Positions 14,558 through 22,267 of a DNA stretch of 22,267 nt are shown piece after piece. Position numbers and translations under genes: made by a program. Each line of letters starts with the position of its first letter. Position 1 is the first letter of the stretch. This DNA comes from Pseudomonadota bacterium (GTDB taxonomy: Bacteria > Pseudomonadota > Gammaproteobacteria > Pseudomonadales > Pseudomonadaceae): assembly GCA_023431055.1 (NCBI GenBank), contig JAEYXX010000075.1:1-22267 (forward strand), in the 5' to 3' direction. The notes under the pieces are model-generated. The model did no database searches, was not told where the DNA came from, and saw only the letters and a list, made by a program, of their open reading frames with translations.

Positions 14558-15355
14558 ATGAAAACGCCAAACTCCCGCCCCGTAGTGCTGTGCATGTCCG
14601 GTCACGACCCCAGCGGTGGTGCCGGCCTGCAGGCCGATATCGAAGCCCTGCTGGCTCAAGGCTGCCACACCGCCCCGACGGTGACCGCCCTGACCGTGCA
14701 GGATACCGTCAACGTCTCCGACTTCCGTGTGCTCGACCGTGACTGGGTACTGGCCCAGGCCCGCGCCGTGATCGCCGACATGCCGGTCGCCGCCGTCAAG
14801 CTGGGCATGCTCGGTTCGGTGGAGATGGTCGATACCGTGCTCGAAGTGATGAGCCAGTTGCCCGGCATCCCGCTGGTCTGCGATCCGGTGCTGCGCGCTG
14901 GCGGCGGCGGCTCGCTGGGCAAGGACGACGTCGGCTATGCCATGCGCGAGCGCCTGTTCGCCGCGTCCACCATCGCCACGCCGAACCTGCCGGAAGCGCG
15001 CATCCTCGCCGAACTGCCGGAAGGTACGGCCGACGAGTGCGCGGACAAGCTGCTGCCCTTCATCGAGCACCTGCTGATCACCGGCGGCCACGGCGACGAA
15101 GCAGAAGTGCACAACCGCCTGTACAGCCGTGACGGCAGCCGCCACACCTTTACCTGCGCGCGCCTGCCCGGCAGCTACCACGGCTCCGGCTGCACCCTGG
15201 CCAGTACCCTGGCCGGTCGCCTGGCGCTGGGCGAGGAACTGGTCAGCGCGGTGAAGAGTGCCCTGGACTACACCTGGCGTACCCTGCGCGACGCCGAACA
15301 ACCCGGCCACGGCCAGTACGTGCCACGCCGTCTGCCTTTGGACTACGGCCAATGA
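14558..15355 (+). CDS. thiD: Hydroxymethylpyrimidine/phosphomethylpyrimidine kinase
   Basis: A 265-residue ribokinase-fold enzyme that phosphorylates HMP and then HMP-phosphate to HMP-pyrophosphate for thiamine synthesis. It shows [19 protein letters not shown] (12-30) at the substrate site, [23 protein letters not shown] and the anion-hole/catalytic segment [14 protein letters not shown] (about 205-218). The ATG at 14558 starts the conserved protein; the frame is open 53 codons upstream but without family resemblance. No strong ribosome site is seen. Its stop overlaps thiE by four bases, so HMP-PP production is translationally coupled to its use. Confidence 0.95.
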   Translation: MKTPNSRPVVLCMSGHDPSGGAGLQADIEALLAQGCHTAPTVTALTVQDTVNVSDFRVLDRDWVLAQARAVIADMPVAAVKLGMLGSVEMVDTVLEVMSQLPGIPLVCDPVLRAGGGGSLGKDDVGYAMRERLFAASTIATPNLPEARILAELPEGTADECADKLLPFIEHLLITGGHGDEAEVHNRLYSRDGSRHTFTCARLPGSYHGSGCTLASTLAGRLALGEELVSAVKSALDYTWRTLRDAEQPGHGQYVPRRLPLDYGQ

Positions 15356-15978
15356 CGTCACTGCGCGGCCTCTACGCCATAACCGACACACCGCTGCTGG
15401 CCGGCGGCAAGCTGCTGCCCTACGCAGAAGCAGCGCTGATCGGCGGCGCGCGCCTGCTGCAGTACCGCGACAAATCCGCCGATGCCGTGCGCCGTTTCGA
15501 TGAAGCCCAGGCTCTGGCCGAATTGTGTCAACGCCACGGCACCACGCTGATCATCAACGATGACCTGGAACTGGCTACCCGCCTGGGCGTCGGCCTGCAC
15601 CTGGGCCAGACTGACGGTTCGCTGGCCGCAGCCCGCGCCCGCCTCGGCGCGGATGCCGTGATCGGCGGCACCTGCCATGCCCAGCTGGAGCTGGCCGAGC
15701 GCGCCGTCGCCGAAGGCGCCAGCTACATCGCCTTTGGTCGTTTCTTCAATTCCAACACCAAACCCGGCGCCCCGGCGGCGACCGTGGAGCTGCTGGATCA
15801 GGCCCGCACGCGTTTTGCCCAGCCCATCGTCGCCATCGGCGGCGTGACCCTGGAAACCGCCCCCGGCCTGATCGCCCGCGGCGCCAGCATGGTCGCCGTG
15901 ATCCACGCTCTGTTCGCTGCGGACTCCGCCCTTGAGGTGCAAGACCGCGCCCGCGCCTTCGCCGCGCTGTTCGATTGA
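15352..15978 (+). CDS. thiE: Thiamine-phosphate synthase
   Basis: A 208-residue TIM-barrel enzyme that joins HMP-PP with the thiazole phosphate to form thiamine phosphate. Motifs are [63 protein letters not shown] and [25 protein letters not shown], the last binding phosphate. It overlaps thiD (ATGA) and is followed after 23 bases by hemL. The thiazole branch genes are elsewhere. Confidence 0.95.
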   Translation: MTSLRGLYAITDTPLLAGGKLLPYAEAALIGGARLLQYRDKSADAVRRFDEAQALAELCQRHGTTLIINDDLELATRLGVGLHLGQTDGSLAAARARLGADAVIGGTCHAQLELAERAVAEGASYIAFGRFFNSNTKPGAPAATVELLDQARTRFAQPIVAIGGVTLETAPGLIARGASMVAVIHALFAADSALEVQDRARAFAALFD

Positions 15979-16001
15979 TCCCTTTTCAGAGAGAACCCGC
16001 C

Positions 16002-17291
16002 ATGTCCCGCTCCGAAATCCTCTTCGCCAACGCCCAGAAACACATCCCCGGCGGCGTCAACTCGCCAGTGCGCGCCTTCCGCAGCGTCGGCGGCACCCCG
16101 CTGTTCTTCAAGCATGCCGAAGGCGCGTACGTGGTCGATGAAGACGACAAGCGCTACGTCGACTACGTCGGCTCCTGGGGCCCGATGATCCTCGGCCACA
16201 GCCATCCGGACGTGCTGGATTCCGTGCGTCGCCAGCTGGAGCACGGCCTGTCCTACGGCGCGCCGACCGCCCTGGAAACCGAGATGGCCGAGCTGGTGTG
16301 CAGCCTGGTGCCGTCGATGGAGATGGTGCGCATGGTCAGCTCCGGCACCGAGGCGACCATGAGCGCCATCCGCCTGGCCCGTGGTTTCACCGGTCGCGAC
16401 AGCATCATCAAGTTCGAGGGCTGCTACCACGGCCACTCCGACAGCCTGCTGGTCAAGGCCGGCTCCGGCGCCCTGACCCAGGGCGTGCCGAACTCCGCTG
16501 GTGTGCCGGCAGCCTTCGCCAAGCACACCCTGACCCTGCCGTTCAACGACATCGACGCCGTGGCCGAGTGCCTGGCGCAGGTGGGTAAGGAAGTCGCCTG
16601 CATCATCGTCGAGCCGGTGGCCGGCAACATGAACTGCGTGCCGCCAGCGCCGGGCTTCCTCGAAGGCCTGCGCGAGCAGTGCGACAAGCATGGTGTGGTG
16701 CTGATCTTCGACGAGGTGATGACCGGTTTCCGCGTCGCCCTGGGCGGTGCCCAGGCGCACTACGGCGTCACCCCGGATCTGACCACCTTCGGCAAGATCA
16801 TCGGCGGCGGCATGCCGGTCGGCTGCTTCGGCGGCAAGCGCGCGATCATGGAATGCATCGCCCCGCTGGGGCCGGTCTACCAGGCCGGCACCCTGTCGGG
16901 TAACCCGCTGGCCATGGCCGCCGGCCTGACTACCCTCAAGCTGATCAGCCGCCCGGGCTTCCACGCCGAGCTGAGCGACTACACCACGCGCATGCTCGAC
17001 GGCCTGCAGGAGCGTGCCGATGCTGCCGGCATTCCTTTCGTCACCACCCAGGCAGGCGCCATGTTCGGCCTGTACTTCAGCGGCGCCGACGATATCGTCA
17101 CCTTCGCCGACGTAATGGCCAGCGACAGCGCGCGCTTCAACCGCTTCTTCCACTTGATGCTGGACGGCGGCGTGTACCTGGCACCGAGCGCCTTCGAGGC
17201 AGGTTTTACCTCCATCGCCCATGGCGACAAGGAGCTGGAGATCACCTTCGCCGCCGCCGAACGCGCCTTCGCCGAGCTGAAAAAAGCCTGA
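16002..17291 (+). CDS. hemL: Glutamate-1-semialdehyde 2,1-aminomutase
   Basis: A 429-residue PLP enzyme that converts glutamate-1-semialdehyde to 5-aminolevulinate, the tetrapyrrole precursor. Motifs are [28 protein letters not shown] (113-128), [19 protein letters not shown] (PLP Asp), [13 protein letters not shown] with the Schiff-base Lys265, and [15 protein letters not shown] chose ATG 16002, preceded by AGAGAGAA; the frame could start at 15975 but that is not conserved. It lies in one run with thiD and thiE, a gene order kept in P. aeruginosa, and its stop overlaps the next gene by one base. Confidence 0.96.
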   Translation: MSRSEILFANAQKHIPGGVNSPVRAFRSVGGTPLFFKHAEGAYVVDEDDKRYVDYVGSWGPMILGHSHPDVLDSVRRQLEHGLSYGAPTALETEMAELVCSLVPSMEMVRMVSSGTEATMSAIRLARGFTGRDSIIKFEGCYHGHSDSLLVKAGSGALTQGVPNSAGVPAAFAKHTLTLPFNDIDAVAECLAQVGKEVACIIVEPVAGNMNCVPPAPGFLEGLREQCDKHGVVLIFDEVMTGFRVALGGAQAHYGVTPDLTTFGKIIGGGMPVGCFGGKRAIMECIAPLGPVYQAGTLSGNPLAMAAGLTTLKLISRPGFHAELSDYTTRMLDGLQERADAAGIPFVTTQAGAMFGLYFSGADDIVTFADVMASDSARFNRFFHLMLDGGVYLAPSAFEAGFTSIAHGDKELEITFAAAERAFAELKKA

Positions 17292-17923
17292 TGCAATACA
17301 GCACCGCCTTCAGTGATGCATTGCTGGCGCTGGCCTGCGGCGTTTGTGTCTGGCTGATCGGCCGGGCACGCGGGCGCTACGGCGAGGGCGACCAGCCGGC
17401 GCTGTTCTGCGCCCTGCTCGGCTTCCTGCTGCCGGCAGCAGCGGCCAGCGTCGGCGTGATCCGTTTCGGCTTCGATCCGAGCTGGCAGGCCGCACACCTG
17501 TGGCTCTCCCAGGCCAGCAACTTTCTCGGTCTGCCGCTGCTCGGCGCGGCGGCATTGGCCCTGGGTCGTGGTTGGGCCTGGAGCCGGCCGAACTGGGGGC
17601 GCATCGTCCTCGGCCTGTGCGCCTTCTTCGAGCTGTTCCGGCAGATGGGCTACCTGGAGGACTACCGCCTGGTGCTGAACCTGGCCACGCTGGCGCTGAT
17701 TCTCTATGCCGGCGCCGTGCAATGGCCGCGCCGGGCGCCAGCGATCAGCGCAGGCGTTGTGGTGGGATTGTTCCTGCTGGCCGGCCTGGCGGTCGGTACC
17801 GAAGGCGTGATCGGCCCACTGCGCCGTATCGATCTGTTCCACGTTCTGCTCACGCCGGCGTATCCACTGCTGGCCTGGCTGCTGCTGAGGCTGCCGGGCA
17901 GTGCGGAGCGCCAGACAGGGTAA
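17291..17923 (+). CDS. Multi-pass membrane protein of unknown function
   Basis: A 210-residue, strongly hydrophobic protein with six or seven predicted spans at about 6-24, 37-57, 70-92, 100-118, 127-145, 152-169 and 184-202. Charged residues are mainly in short loops (GRARGRYGEGDQ, RQMGYLEDYR). I do not recognise a named family or a catalytic motif. Its ATG uses the A of the hemL stop (TGATG), so it is translationally coupled to hemL. Seven-helix architecture would allow a haem-containing or carrier-like protein, but nothing in the sequence proves it. Confidence 0.75.
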   Translation: MQYSTAFSDALLALACGVCVWLIGRARGRYGEGDQPALFCALLGFLLPAAAASVGVIRFGFDPSWQAAHLWLSQASNFLGLPLLGAAALALGRGWAWSRPNWGRIVLGLCAFFELFRQMGYLEDYRLVLNLATLALILYAGAVQWPRRAPAISAGVVVGLFLLAGLAVGTEGVIGPLRRIDLFHVLLTPAYPLLAWLLLRLPGSAERQTG

Positions 17924-17928
17924 AGCCT

Positions 17929-17958
17929 TTGTAAGGAGCACGCGGTTTATTCCATAAT
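17929..17958 (+). promoter_or_regulatory. Candidate promoter of the Sel1-repeat gene
   Basis: TTGTAA (17929-17934) and CATAAT (17953-17958) are 18 bases apart, giving a reasonable sigma-70 promoter starting just after the membrane-protein gene. Transcription would begin near 17965, about 65 bases before the ATG. Confidence 0.5.
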
Positions 17959-18029
17959 GCGACGGTCGGCACGTTTTGCGCCGACCGGGCACGTCACCCG
18001 ACCTGAACTGCCGAGGTCCCGTTATCCAG

Positions 18030-18578
18030 ATGAACCGCACCGGCCGCACCCTGTCTCTGGGCTGCCTGTTGCTTTTACTCCCGCTGTTTGCGCTCGCAGG
18101 CGGCAACTCTCTGCTGATCCCCGCCAGCGGCAGCTGCGCCCTGAACGCCGCTCCCGAAGAAATGCCCGATGCCCTGGCCAGCTGCCAGGAAATGGCGCGC
18201 GCCGGCAACATGCAGGCCGCCTTCGAGCTGGGCGAGTATTACTACGACGGCAAGCGCACCCCGCGCGATCTCAAGCAGGCCCTGACCTGGTTCGAGCGCG
18301 CCTCGTTGCAGGGGCACGCCGAAGCACAACTGCGTCTGGGCACCATGTTCTTCCGCGGCGAAGGCGTACCGGCCAACAACGTGCAGGCCTACATCGTGTT
18401 GAAGATGGCATCGGTCAATGGCTCGGACGAAGCCATGGACAGCGCCGATCTGGTCTCGGCGCAGATGCGCCGCGATGAACTGGAAATCGCCAGCCAGGTG
18501 CTGGGGCAGATCTTCCGCAGCTACCTGCTGGAGCTGCAGACCGCCGAAGGTCGCTCGCCCTTCTCGCCGCTGCCTTAA
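18030..18578 (+). CDS. Secreted Sel1-repeat protein
   Basis: A 182-residue protein. Residues 1-24 form a signal peptide (MNRTGRTLSLGCLLLLLPLF, then ALAGG), placing it in the periplasm. Two Sel1/TPR-like helical repeats follow: AAFELGEYYYDGKRTPRDLK (about 63-82) and AEAQLRLGTMFFRGEGVPAN (about 97-116), each ending with the next helix pair. Such repeats act as protein-binding scaffolds; the partner is unknown. ATG 18030 was chosen because it starts the signal peptide; the frame is open from 17976. The ribosome site is weak (GAGGT is 13 bases away). Confidence 0.8.
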   Translation: MNRTGRTLSLGCLLLLLPLFALAGGNSLLIPASGSCALNAAPEEMPDALASCQEMARAGNMQAAFELGEYYYDGKRTPRDLKQALTWFERASLQGHAEAQLRLGTMFFRGEGVPANNVQAYIVLKMASVNGSDEAMDSADLVSAQMRRDELEIASQVLGQIFRSYLLELQTAEGRSPFSPLP

Positions 18579-18602
18579 AACGGGCGGCGATCCGCTTCAT
18601 CT

Positions 18603-18661
18603 GTAGGGTGGGCTTCAGCCCACCAAGATACCGCTTGCTGGTGGGCTAAAGCCCACCCTAC
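18603..18661. repeat. Long inverted repeat of the GTAGGGTGGGCTT type
   Basis: Two 22-base arms (18603-18624 and 18640-18661) match at 21 positions and flank a 15-base centre. Each arm is itself nearly palindromic around GGTGGGCTT/AAGCCCACC. This sequence type is dispersed in many Pseudomonas genomes. It lies between convergent genes and probably acts as a two-way terminator or mRNA-end stabiliser. Confidence 0.78.
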
Positions 18662-18684
18662 TTCCAGCACTACTGCGCAGACGC

Positions 18685-19008
18685 TTACTTGTCCGGCATC
18701 GGCATGGGAAACGGCATCACGTTGCCGCCACCCTTGGCCTCGCTGATCTTCGCCGTGCCCAGACGCTCCACCTCGTCGATGCGGATGATCGCGTGCATCG
18801 GCACGAAACTACGAACAACGCCCTCGAACTGCGCCTTGAGCTTCTCCTCGCTGGGGTCGACCACCAGTTGGCTACGCTCACCGAAGACGAACTCCTCCAC
18901 TTCCAGAAAACCCCACAGATCACTCTGATAGATCTGCTTGGCGTACATCTCGTACACCTGGCCCTGGTTGAGGAAAATCACCTTGTAGATGGGATCGCGC
19001 TTGCTCAT
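18685..19008 (-). CDS. DUF1820 family protein
   Basis: A 107-residue soluble protein beginning MSKRDPIYKVIFLNQGQVYE and including LWGFLEVEEFVFGERSQLVVDPSEEKLKAQF and FVPMHAIIRIDEVERLGTAKI, characteristic of the DUF1820 family of gamma-proteobacteria. The C-terminal tail is glycine/methionine/proline-rich (GGGNVMPFPMPMPDK) and probably disordered. Function is unknown. It diverges from miaB, which it precedes in P. aeruginosa too (PA3979 and PA3980, from memory). Confidence 0.87.
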   Translation of the reverse strand: MSKRDPIYKVIFLNQGQVYEMYAKQIYQSDLWGFLEVEEFVFGERSQLVVDPSEEKLKAQFEGVVRSFVPMHAIIRIDEVERLGTAKISEAKGGGNVMPFPMPMPDK

Positions 19009-19060
19009 GGAGACTCGAAGTCAGAAAAAACGGGGCGCGCAGGATAGCACAAGGCACAGA

Positions 19061-19110
19061 CGGCAGGCGGCAGGCGGCAGGCGGCAGGCGGCAGGCGGCA
19101 GGCGGCAGGC
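19061..19110. repeat. Heptanucleotide array, seven copies of CGGCAGG
   Basis: Seven exact consecutive copies of CGGCAGG plus one extra C, between DUF1820 and miaB. Because the copies are perfect, their number may vary between strains by slippage. The complementary motif appears once more at 19194-19206 (CCTGCCGCCTG), so the array and that site could pair. Confidence 0.92.
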
Positions 19111-19118
19111 AAGCGTAG

Positions 19119-19168
19119 CCCGGATGCAATCCGGGAATGAACGCCGCAAGCCCCGGATTGCATCCGGG
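19119..19168. repeat. Inverted repeat of CCCGGATGCAATCCGGG
   Basis: CCCGGATGCAATCCGGG (19119-19135) and its exact complement (19152-19168) flank a 16-base centre. Each copy is also a near-palindrome. This is a dispersed extragenic element type seen in many Pseudomonas and relatives. Confidence 0.85.
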
Positions 19169-19205
19169 CAACCCGACGACGCTCTTGCCTATGGCCTGCC
19201 GCCTG

Positions 19206-19234
19206 TAGCCTGTCGCCCACCTCTCCCCTATAAT
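19206..19234 (+). promoter_or_regulatory. Candidate miaB promoter
   Basis: A perfect TATAAT lies at 19229-19234. The expected -35 region (TAGCCT, about 19206-19211) is a poor match and lies within the end of the compound repeat region. Transcription would start near 19241, giving a leader of about 28 bases. Confidence 0.5.
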
Positions 19235-19268
19235 GCGCGGTCATTTTTTAACCACCTCAGACAGTGCC

Positions 19269-20612
19269 ATGACCAAGAAGCTCTATATCGAAACCCACGG
19301 TTGCCAGATGAACGAGTACGACAGCTCGCGCATGGTCGACCTGCTGGGCGAGCATCAGGCTCTGGAGGTCACGGAAAAACCCGAAGAAGCCGACGTGATC
19401 CTGCTCAATACCTGCTCGATCCGCGAGAAGGCCCAGGACAAGGTGTTCTCCCAGCTCGGCCGCTGGCGCGAGCTGAAGCAGGCCAATCCGGACCTGGTGA
19501 TCGGCGTCGGTGGCTGCGTGGCCAGCCAGGAAGGCGCGGCGATCCGCGATCGCGCGCCCTATGTTGACGTGGTGTTCGGCCCGCAGACCCTGCACCGCCT
19601 GCCGGAAATGATCGATGCCGCGCGCGTGACCAAGACCGCCCAGGTGGACATCAGCTTCCCCGAGATCGAGAAATTCGACCGTCTGCCCGAGCCACGCGTC
19701 GATGGCCCGAGCGCCTTCGTTTCGGTCATGGAAGGCTGCAGCAAGTACTGCACCTTCTGCGTGGTGCCCTACACCCGCGGCGAGGAGGTCAGCCGCCCGC
19801 TGGTCGACGTGTTGATGGAAATCACCTCTCTGACCGAGAAGGGCGTGAAGGAAATCACCCTGCTCGGACAGAACGTCAACGGCTATCGCGGGGAAGCCCC
19901 AGACGGTCATATCGCCGACTTCGCCGAACTGCTGCATGCCGTGGCGGCGCTCGATGGCGTCGAACGCATCCGTTACACCACCAGCCACCCGCTGGAGTTC
20001 TCCGACGCGATCATCGCCGCCCATGCCGAGATTCCGCAGCTGGTCAAATACCTGCACCTACCGGTGCAGTCCGGCTCCGACCGCATCCTCGCGGCGATGA
20101 AGCGCAACCACACCGCGCTGGAATACAAGTCGCGCATCCGCAAACTGCGTGCAGCGGTGCCGGACATCCTGATCAGCTCGGACTTCATCGTCGGCTTCCC
20201 CGGCGAGACCGAGAAGGATTTCGAGCAGACCATGAAGCTGATCGAGGACGTCGGCTTCGACTTCTCCTTCTCCTTCATCTACAGCTCGCGTCCGGGCACG
20301 CCGGCTGCCGATCTGGCCGACGACACCCCGGAAGAAGTGAAGAAGCAGCGCCTGGCCCTGCTGCAGCACCGCATCAACCAGAACGGTTTCGAGAACAGCC
20401 GGCGCATGGTCGGCACGGTGCAGCGCATCCTGGTCAGCGACTACTCGAAGAAGGACCCGGGCATGCTCCAGGGCCGCACCGAGCAGAACCGCATCGTCAA
20501 CTTCCGTTGCGACAATCCGCGCCTGATCGGCCAGTTCGTCGACGTGCATATCGACGACGCCCTGCCCCATTCGCTGCGCGGCACCCTGCTGGATGCCGAC
20601 CCCCTCCATTAA
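19269..20612 (+). CDS. miaB: tRNA-2-methylthio-N6-dimethylallyladenosine synthase
   Basis: A 447-residue radical-SAM methylthiotransferase that adds the methylthio group to i6A37 of tRNAs reading UNN codons. The N-terminal MTTase domain has Cys12, Cys49 and Cys83 for the auxiliary 4Fe-4S cluster. The radical SAM motif is Cys157, Cys161 and Cys164 (GCSKYCTFC). The C-terminal TRAM domain follows [14 protein letters not shown] to the end. The start is ATG 19269, at the conserved [19 protein letters not shown]; the ribosome site is weak. It leads the miaB-phoH-ybeY-corC group. Confidence 0.96.
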   Translation: MTKKLYIETHGCQMNEYDSSRMVDLLGEHQALEVTEKPEEADVILLNTCSIREKAQDKVFSQLGRWRELKQANPDLVIGVGGCVASQEGAAIRDRAPYVDVVFGPQTLHRLPEMIDAARVTKTAQVDISFPEIEKFDRLPEPRVDGPSAFVSVMEGCSKYCTFCVVPYTRGEEVSRPLVDVLMEITSLTEKGVKEITLLGQNVNGYRGEAPDGHIADFAELLHAVAALDGVERIRYTTSHPLEFSDAIIAAHAEIPQLVKYLHLPVQSGSDRILAAMKRNHTALEYKSRIRKLRAAVPDILISSDFIVGFPGETEKDFEQTMKLIEDVGFDFSFSFIYSSRPGTPAADLADDTPEEVKKQRLALLQHRINQNGFENSRRMVGTVQRILVSDYSKKDPGMLQGRTEQNRIVNFRCDNPRLIGQFVDVHIDDALPHSLRGTLLDADPLH

Positions 20613-20618
20613 CGCACT

Positions 20619-20648
20619 GGTCGCCCACACTTTGCGTTGTGGGCGACC
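20619..20648 (+). terminator. Hairpin between miaB and the phoH-like gene
   Basis: An 11-bp perfect stem (20619-20629 with 20638-20648) closes an 8-base loop seven bases after the miaB stop. It is not followed by a T run, so it may instead be an attenuator or an RNA-processing or stabilising structure within the operon. It lies directly before the possible phoH-like start at 20655. Confidence 0.45.
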
Positions 20649-20654
20649 AGCGTT

Positions 20655-21692
20655 ATGCTGCCTTTCACTACCCAGACAAGTGACGATCACACCATCACCT
20701 TGAACGCCTCTCTAGAACCTCATCGCTTCACCCTCGAACCTTTCGAGGCCCGCCGTTTCGCCAACCTCTGCGGCCAGTTCGACGAGCACCTGCGCCTGAT
20801 CGAAGAGCGCCTCGGACTGGAAATCCGCAACCGCGGCAACCAGTTCGAGATGCTCGGCAGCGCCGACAAGACCCAGGCCGCCGAGACCCTGCTGCGCAAG
20901 CTGTACCGCGAAACCAAAGCCACCGAGCTGTCGCCTGACCTGGTGCACCTGTATCTGCAGGAATCCGGCGTCGAGGAGTTGGTCAACCCCAGCAATGCGC
21001 CGCAGGTGACCCTGCGCACCAAAAAGGGCGTGATCAAGCCGCGCGGCGCCAACCAGCAGCGCTACGTCAAGGCGATCCTCGACAACGACATCAACTTCGG
21101 CATCGGCCCGGCCGGCACCGGCAAGACCTACCTGGCCGTGGCCTGCGCGGTGGACGCGCTGGAGCGCGAGCAGGTACGGCGCATCCTGCTGGTGCGCCCG
21201 GCAGTGGAAGCCGGCGAGAAGCTCGGCTTCCTACCAGGCGACCTGGCGCAGAAGATCGACCCTTATCTGCGTCCGCTGTATGACGCACTCTATGAAATGC
21301 TCGGCTTCGAACACGTCGCCAAGCTCATCGAGAAGCAGGTGATCGAGATCGCGCCGCTGGCCTACATGCGTGGCCGCACCCTTAACAACAGCTTCATCAT
21401 TCTCGACGAGAGTCAGAACACCACCGTCGAGCAGATGAAGATGTTCCTTACCCGTATCGGCTTCGGCTCCACCGCCGTGATCACCGGCGACATCACCCAG
21501 GTCGACCTGCCACGCGGCACCAAGAGTGGTCTTGCCCACGTCATCGAAGTACTGCGTGAGGTGCCCGGCATCAGCTTCACCCACTTCAAGCCCAAGGACG
21601 TCGTGCGCCACCCGCTGGTGCAGCGCATCGTCGAGGCCTACGAGCGCCACGACGCGCGCCTGAACGGCAAGGGCGACAGCCACGATGCTTGA
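20655..21692 (+). CDS. ybeZ: PhoH-like ATPase (YbeZ)
   Basis: A protein of up to 345 residues, close to E. coli YbeZ. The Walker A motif is [12 protein letters not shown] (149-160) and Walker B is [14 protein letters not shown]. Nearby family blocks are [18 protein letters not shown] and [17 protein letters not shown]. YbeZ is an ATPase that works with YbeY in rRNA maturation and ribosome quality control. The start is uncertain: ATG 20655 adds about 15 residues before the conserved [20 protein letters not shown], while TTG 20700 begins at that block. Neither has a good ribosome site. The 3' end overlaps ybeY by eight bases. Confidence 0.92.
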   Translation: MLPFTTQTSDDHTITLNASLEPHRFTLEPFEARRFANLCGQFDEHLRLIEERLGLEIRNRGNQFEMLGSADKTQAAETLLRKLYRETKATELSPDLVHLYLQESGVEELVNPSNAPQVTLRTKKGVIKPRGANQQRYVKAILDNDINFGIGPAGTGKTYLAVACAVDALEREQVRRILLVRPAVEAGEKLGFLPGDLAQKIDPYLRPLYDALYEMLGFEHVAKLIEKQVIEIAPLAYMRGRTLNNSFIILDESQNTTVEQMKMFLTRIGFGSTAVITGDITQVDLPRGTKSGLAHVIEVLREVPGISFTHFKPKDVVRHPLVQRIVEAYERHDARLNGKGDSHDA

Positions 21693-22164
21693 ACTGGACC
21701 TGCAACTGGCCACTGACGGCCATCACCCGGACGAGGCGCAACTGCGCCGCTGGTGCGAACTGGCCCTGCGTCAGCGCACAGCCGATTCGGAGCTAACCAT
21801 CCGCCTGGTCGACGAGGAAGAAGGTCGCGAGCTCAACCACACCTGGCGGCACAAGGACTACGCCACCAACGTGCTGTCCTTCCCCGCCGAGATTCCCGAT
21901 GGGATTCTCGACATCCCGCTGCTGGGCGATCTGGTGATCTGCGGGCCGGTGGTCGAGCGCGAAGCGGCCGAGCAGGGCAAAACGCTGGACGCGCACTGGG
22001 CGCATCTGGTGATCCACGGCTGCCTACACCTGCTGGGCTATGACCATATCGAGGAAGACGAAGCCCTCGAGATGGAAGAACTGGAACGACAATTGCTCGC
22101 CGAGCTGGGTCATCCCGACCCCTATGCCGGCGACGAACCGCCTAATGAAAAGGACCCCGAGTAA
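21685..22164 (+). CDS. ybeY: Endoribonuclease YbeY (rRNA maturation factor)
   Basis: A 159-residue zinc-dependent single-strand RNase that helps mature the 16S rRNA 3' end and removes defective 70S ribosomes. The metal motif [11 protein letters not shown] gives His111, His115 and His121. Upstream, [17 protein letters not shown] is the other conserved block. The C-terminus is an acidic tail ([10 protein letters not shown] and beyond). It overlaps the phoH-like gene by eight bases, implying coupled translation, and is followed six bases later by corC. Confidence 0.95.
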   Translation: MLELDLQLATDGHHPDEAQLRRWCELALRQRTADSELTIRLVDEEEGRELNHTWRHKDYATNVLSFPAEIPDGILDIPLLGDLVICGPVVEREAAEQGKTLDAHWAHLVIHGCLHLLGYDHIEEDEALEMEELERQLLAELGHPDPYAGDEPPNEKDPE

Positions 22165-22170
22165 AACGCC

Positions 22171-22267
22171 ATGAGCGAAGACCGATCGAGCAACGAGCAG
22201 AAGTCCTGGTTCAACAAGCTGACCCAGGCTTTTGCTCATGAGCCGAGAAACCGCCAGGAACTGCTGG
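22171..22267 (+). CDS. corC: CorC/YbeX (HlyC/CorC family), N-terminal fragment
   Basis: The first 32 codons, cut by the window edge. The peptide begins MSEDRSSNEQKSWFNKLTQA and continues FAHEPRNRQELL, matching the N-terminus of CorC/YbeX proteins. These contain CBS and CorC_HlyC domains, absent here because of the edge, and are linked to magnesium/cobalt efflux and ribosome-related functions. It follows ybeY by six bases, as in the conserved miaB-ybeZ-ybeY-corC order. Confidence 0.85.
   Translation, partial: MSEDRSSNEQKSWFNKLTQAFAHEPRNRQELL

Noticed and set aside
15798..17222. A 474-codon minus-strand frame
   Set aside because: Antisense shadow of hemL and the end of thiE; rich in His, Gly and Ala with no family features.
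19061..19110. CRISPR-like array
   Set aside because: The units are 7 bases, contiguous and without spacers, and there is no cas gene nearby. It is a simple tandem repeat.

Overview
The window looks like core chromosome of a Pseudomonas, probably from the P. mendocina/P. oleovorans side of the genus (an inference from protein similarity and high GC, not a search). The gene order matches, from memory, the P. aeruginosa PAO1 block around PA3965 to PA3983: an Lrp-type regulator, amn, an AidB-like acyl-CoA dehydrogenase with its TetR regulator, ladS, thiD-thiE-hemL, a Sel1 protein, a DUF1820 protein, and miaB-phoH-ybeY-corC. Nothing suggests a large island. The accessory signals are the start of a group II intron at the left edge, a riboswitch-controlled cbiM-like gene, and several repeat elements.

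Left edge (1-428): minus-strand positions 117 to 1 are the 5' end of a group IIC intron, cut by the window edge. It sits directly behind a terminator hairpin (122-145), the typical class C target. The rest of this gap has no convincing gene but has repeats and a promoter for the Lrp gene.

429-4110: Lrp/AsnC regulator, a small DUF2788 membrane protein, a globin, rluE (minus), a zinc aldehyde/alcohol reductase of the Ahr type, and a YjaB-like acetyltransferase. 4100-6495: a MocR-type regulator diverges from a catabolic-type threonine/serine dehydratase, with a pair of direct repeats between them. 6497-8978 (minus): AMP nucleosidase, then a cbiM-like cobalt transporter gene led by a cobalamin riboswitch.

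9042-11822 (minus): a three-gene operon of a TetR regulator, an AidB-like acyl-CoA dehydrogenase and a hotdog thioesterase. Its promoter region carries a long perfect inverted repeat made of two palindromic operators. 11881-14292 (minus): the hybrid sensor kinase LadS.

14558-18578 (plus): thiD and thiE overlap, followed by hemL and an unknown multi-pass membrane protein overlapping hemL by one base. A separately promoted secreted Sel1-repeat protein follows. 18685-19008 (minus) is a DUF1820 protein. A compound repeat region (19061-19206) precedes the promoter of miaB, and miaB is followed by the phoH-like ATPase, ybeY and the start of corC, the usual tRNA/rRNA maturation group. I found no tRNA, rRNA, CRISPR array or insertion sequence. 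No wholly new system was evident. The best leads are the intron junction, the riboswitch with a solitary transporter gene, the two operator predictions and the heptamer array before miaB.
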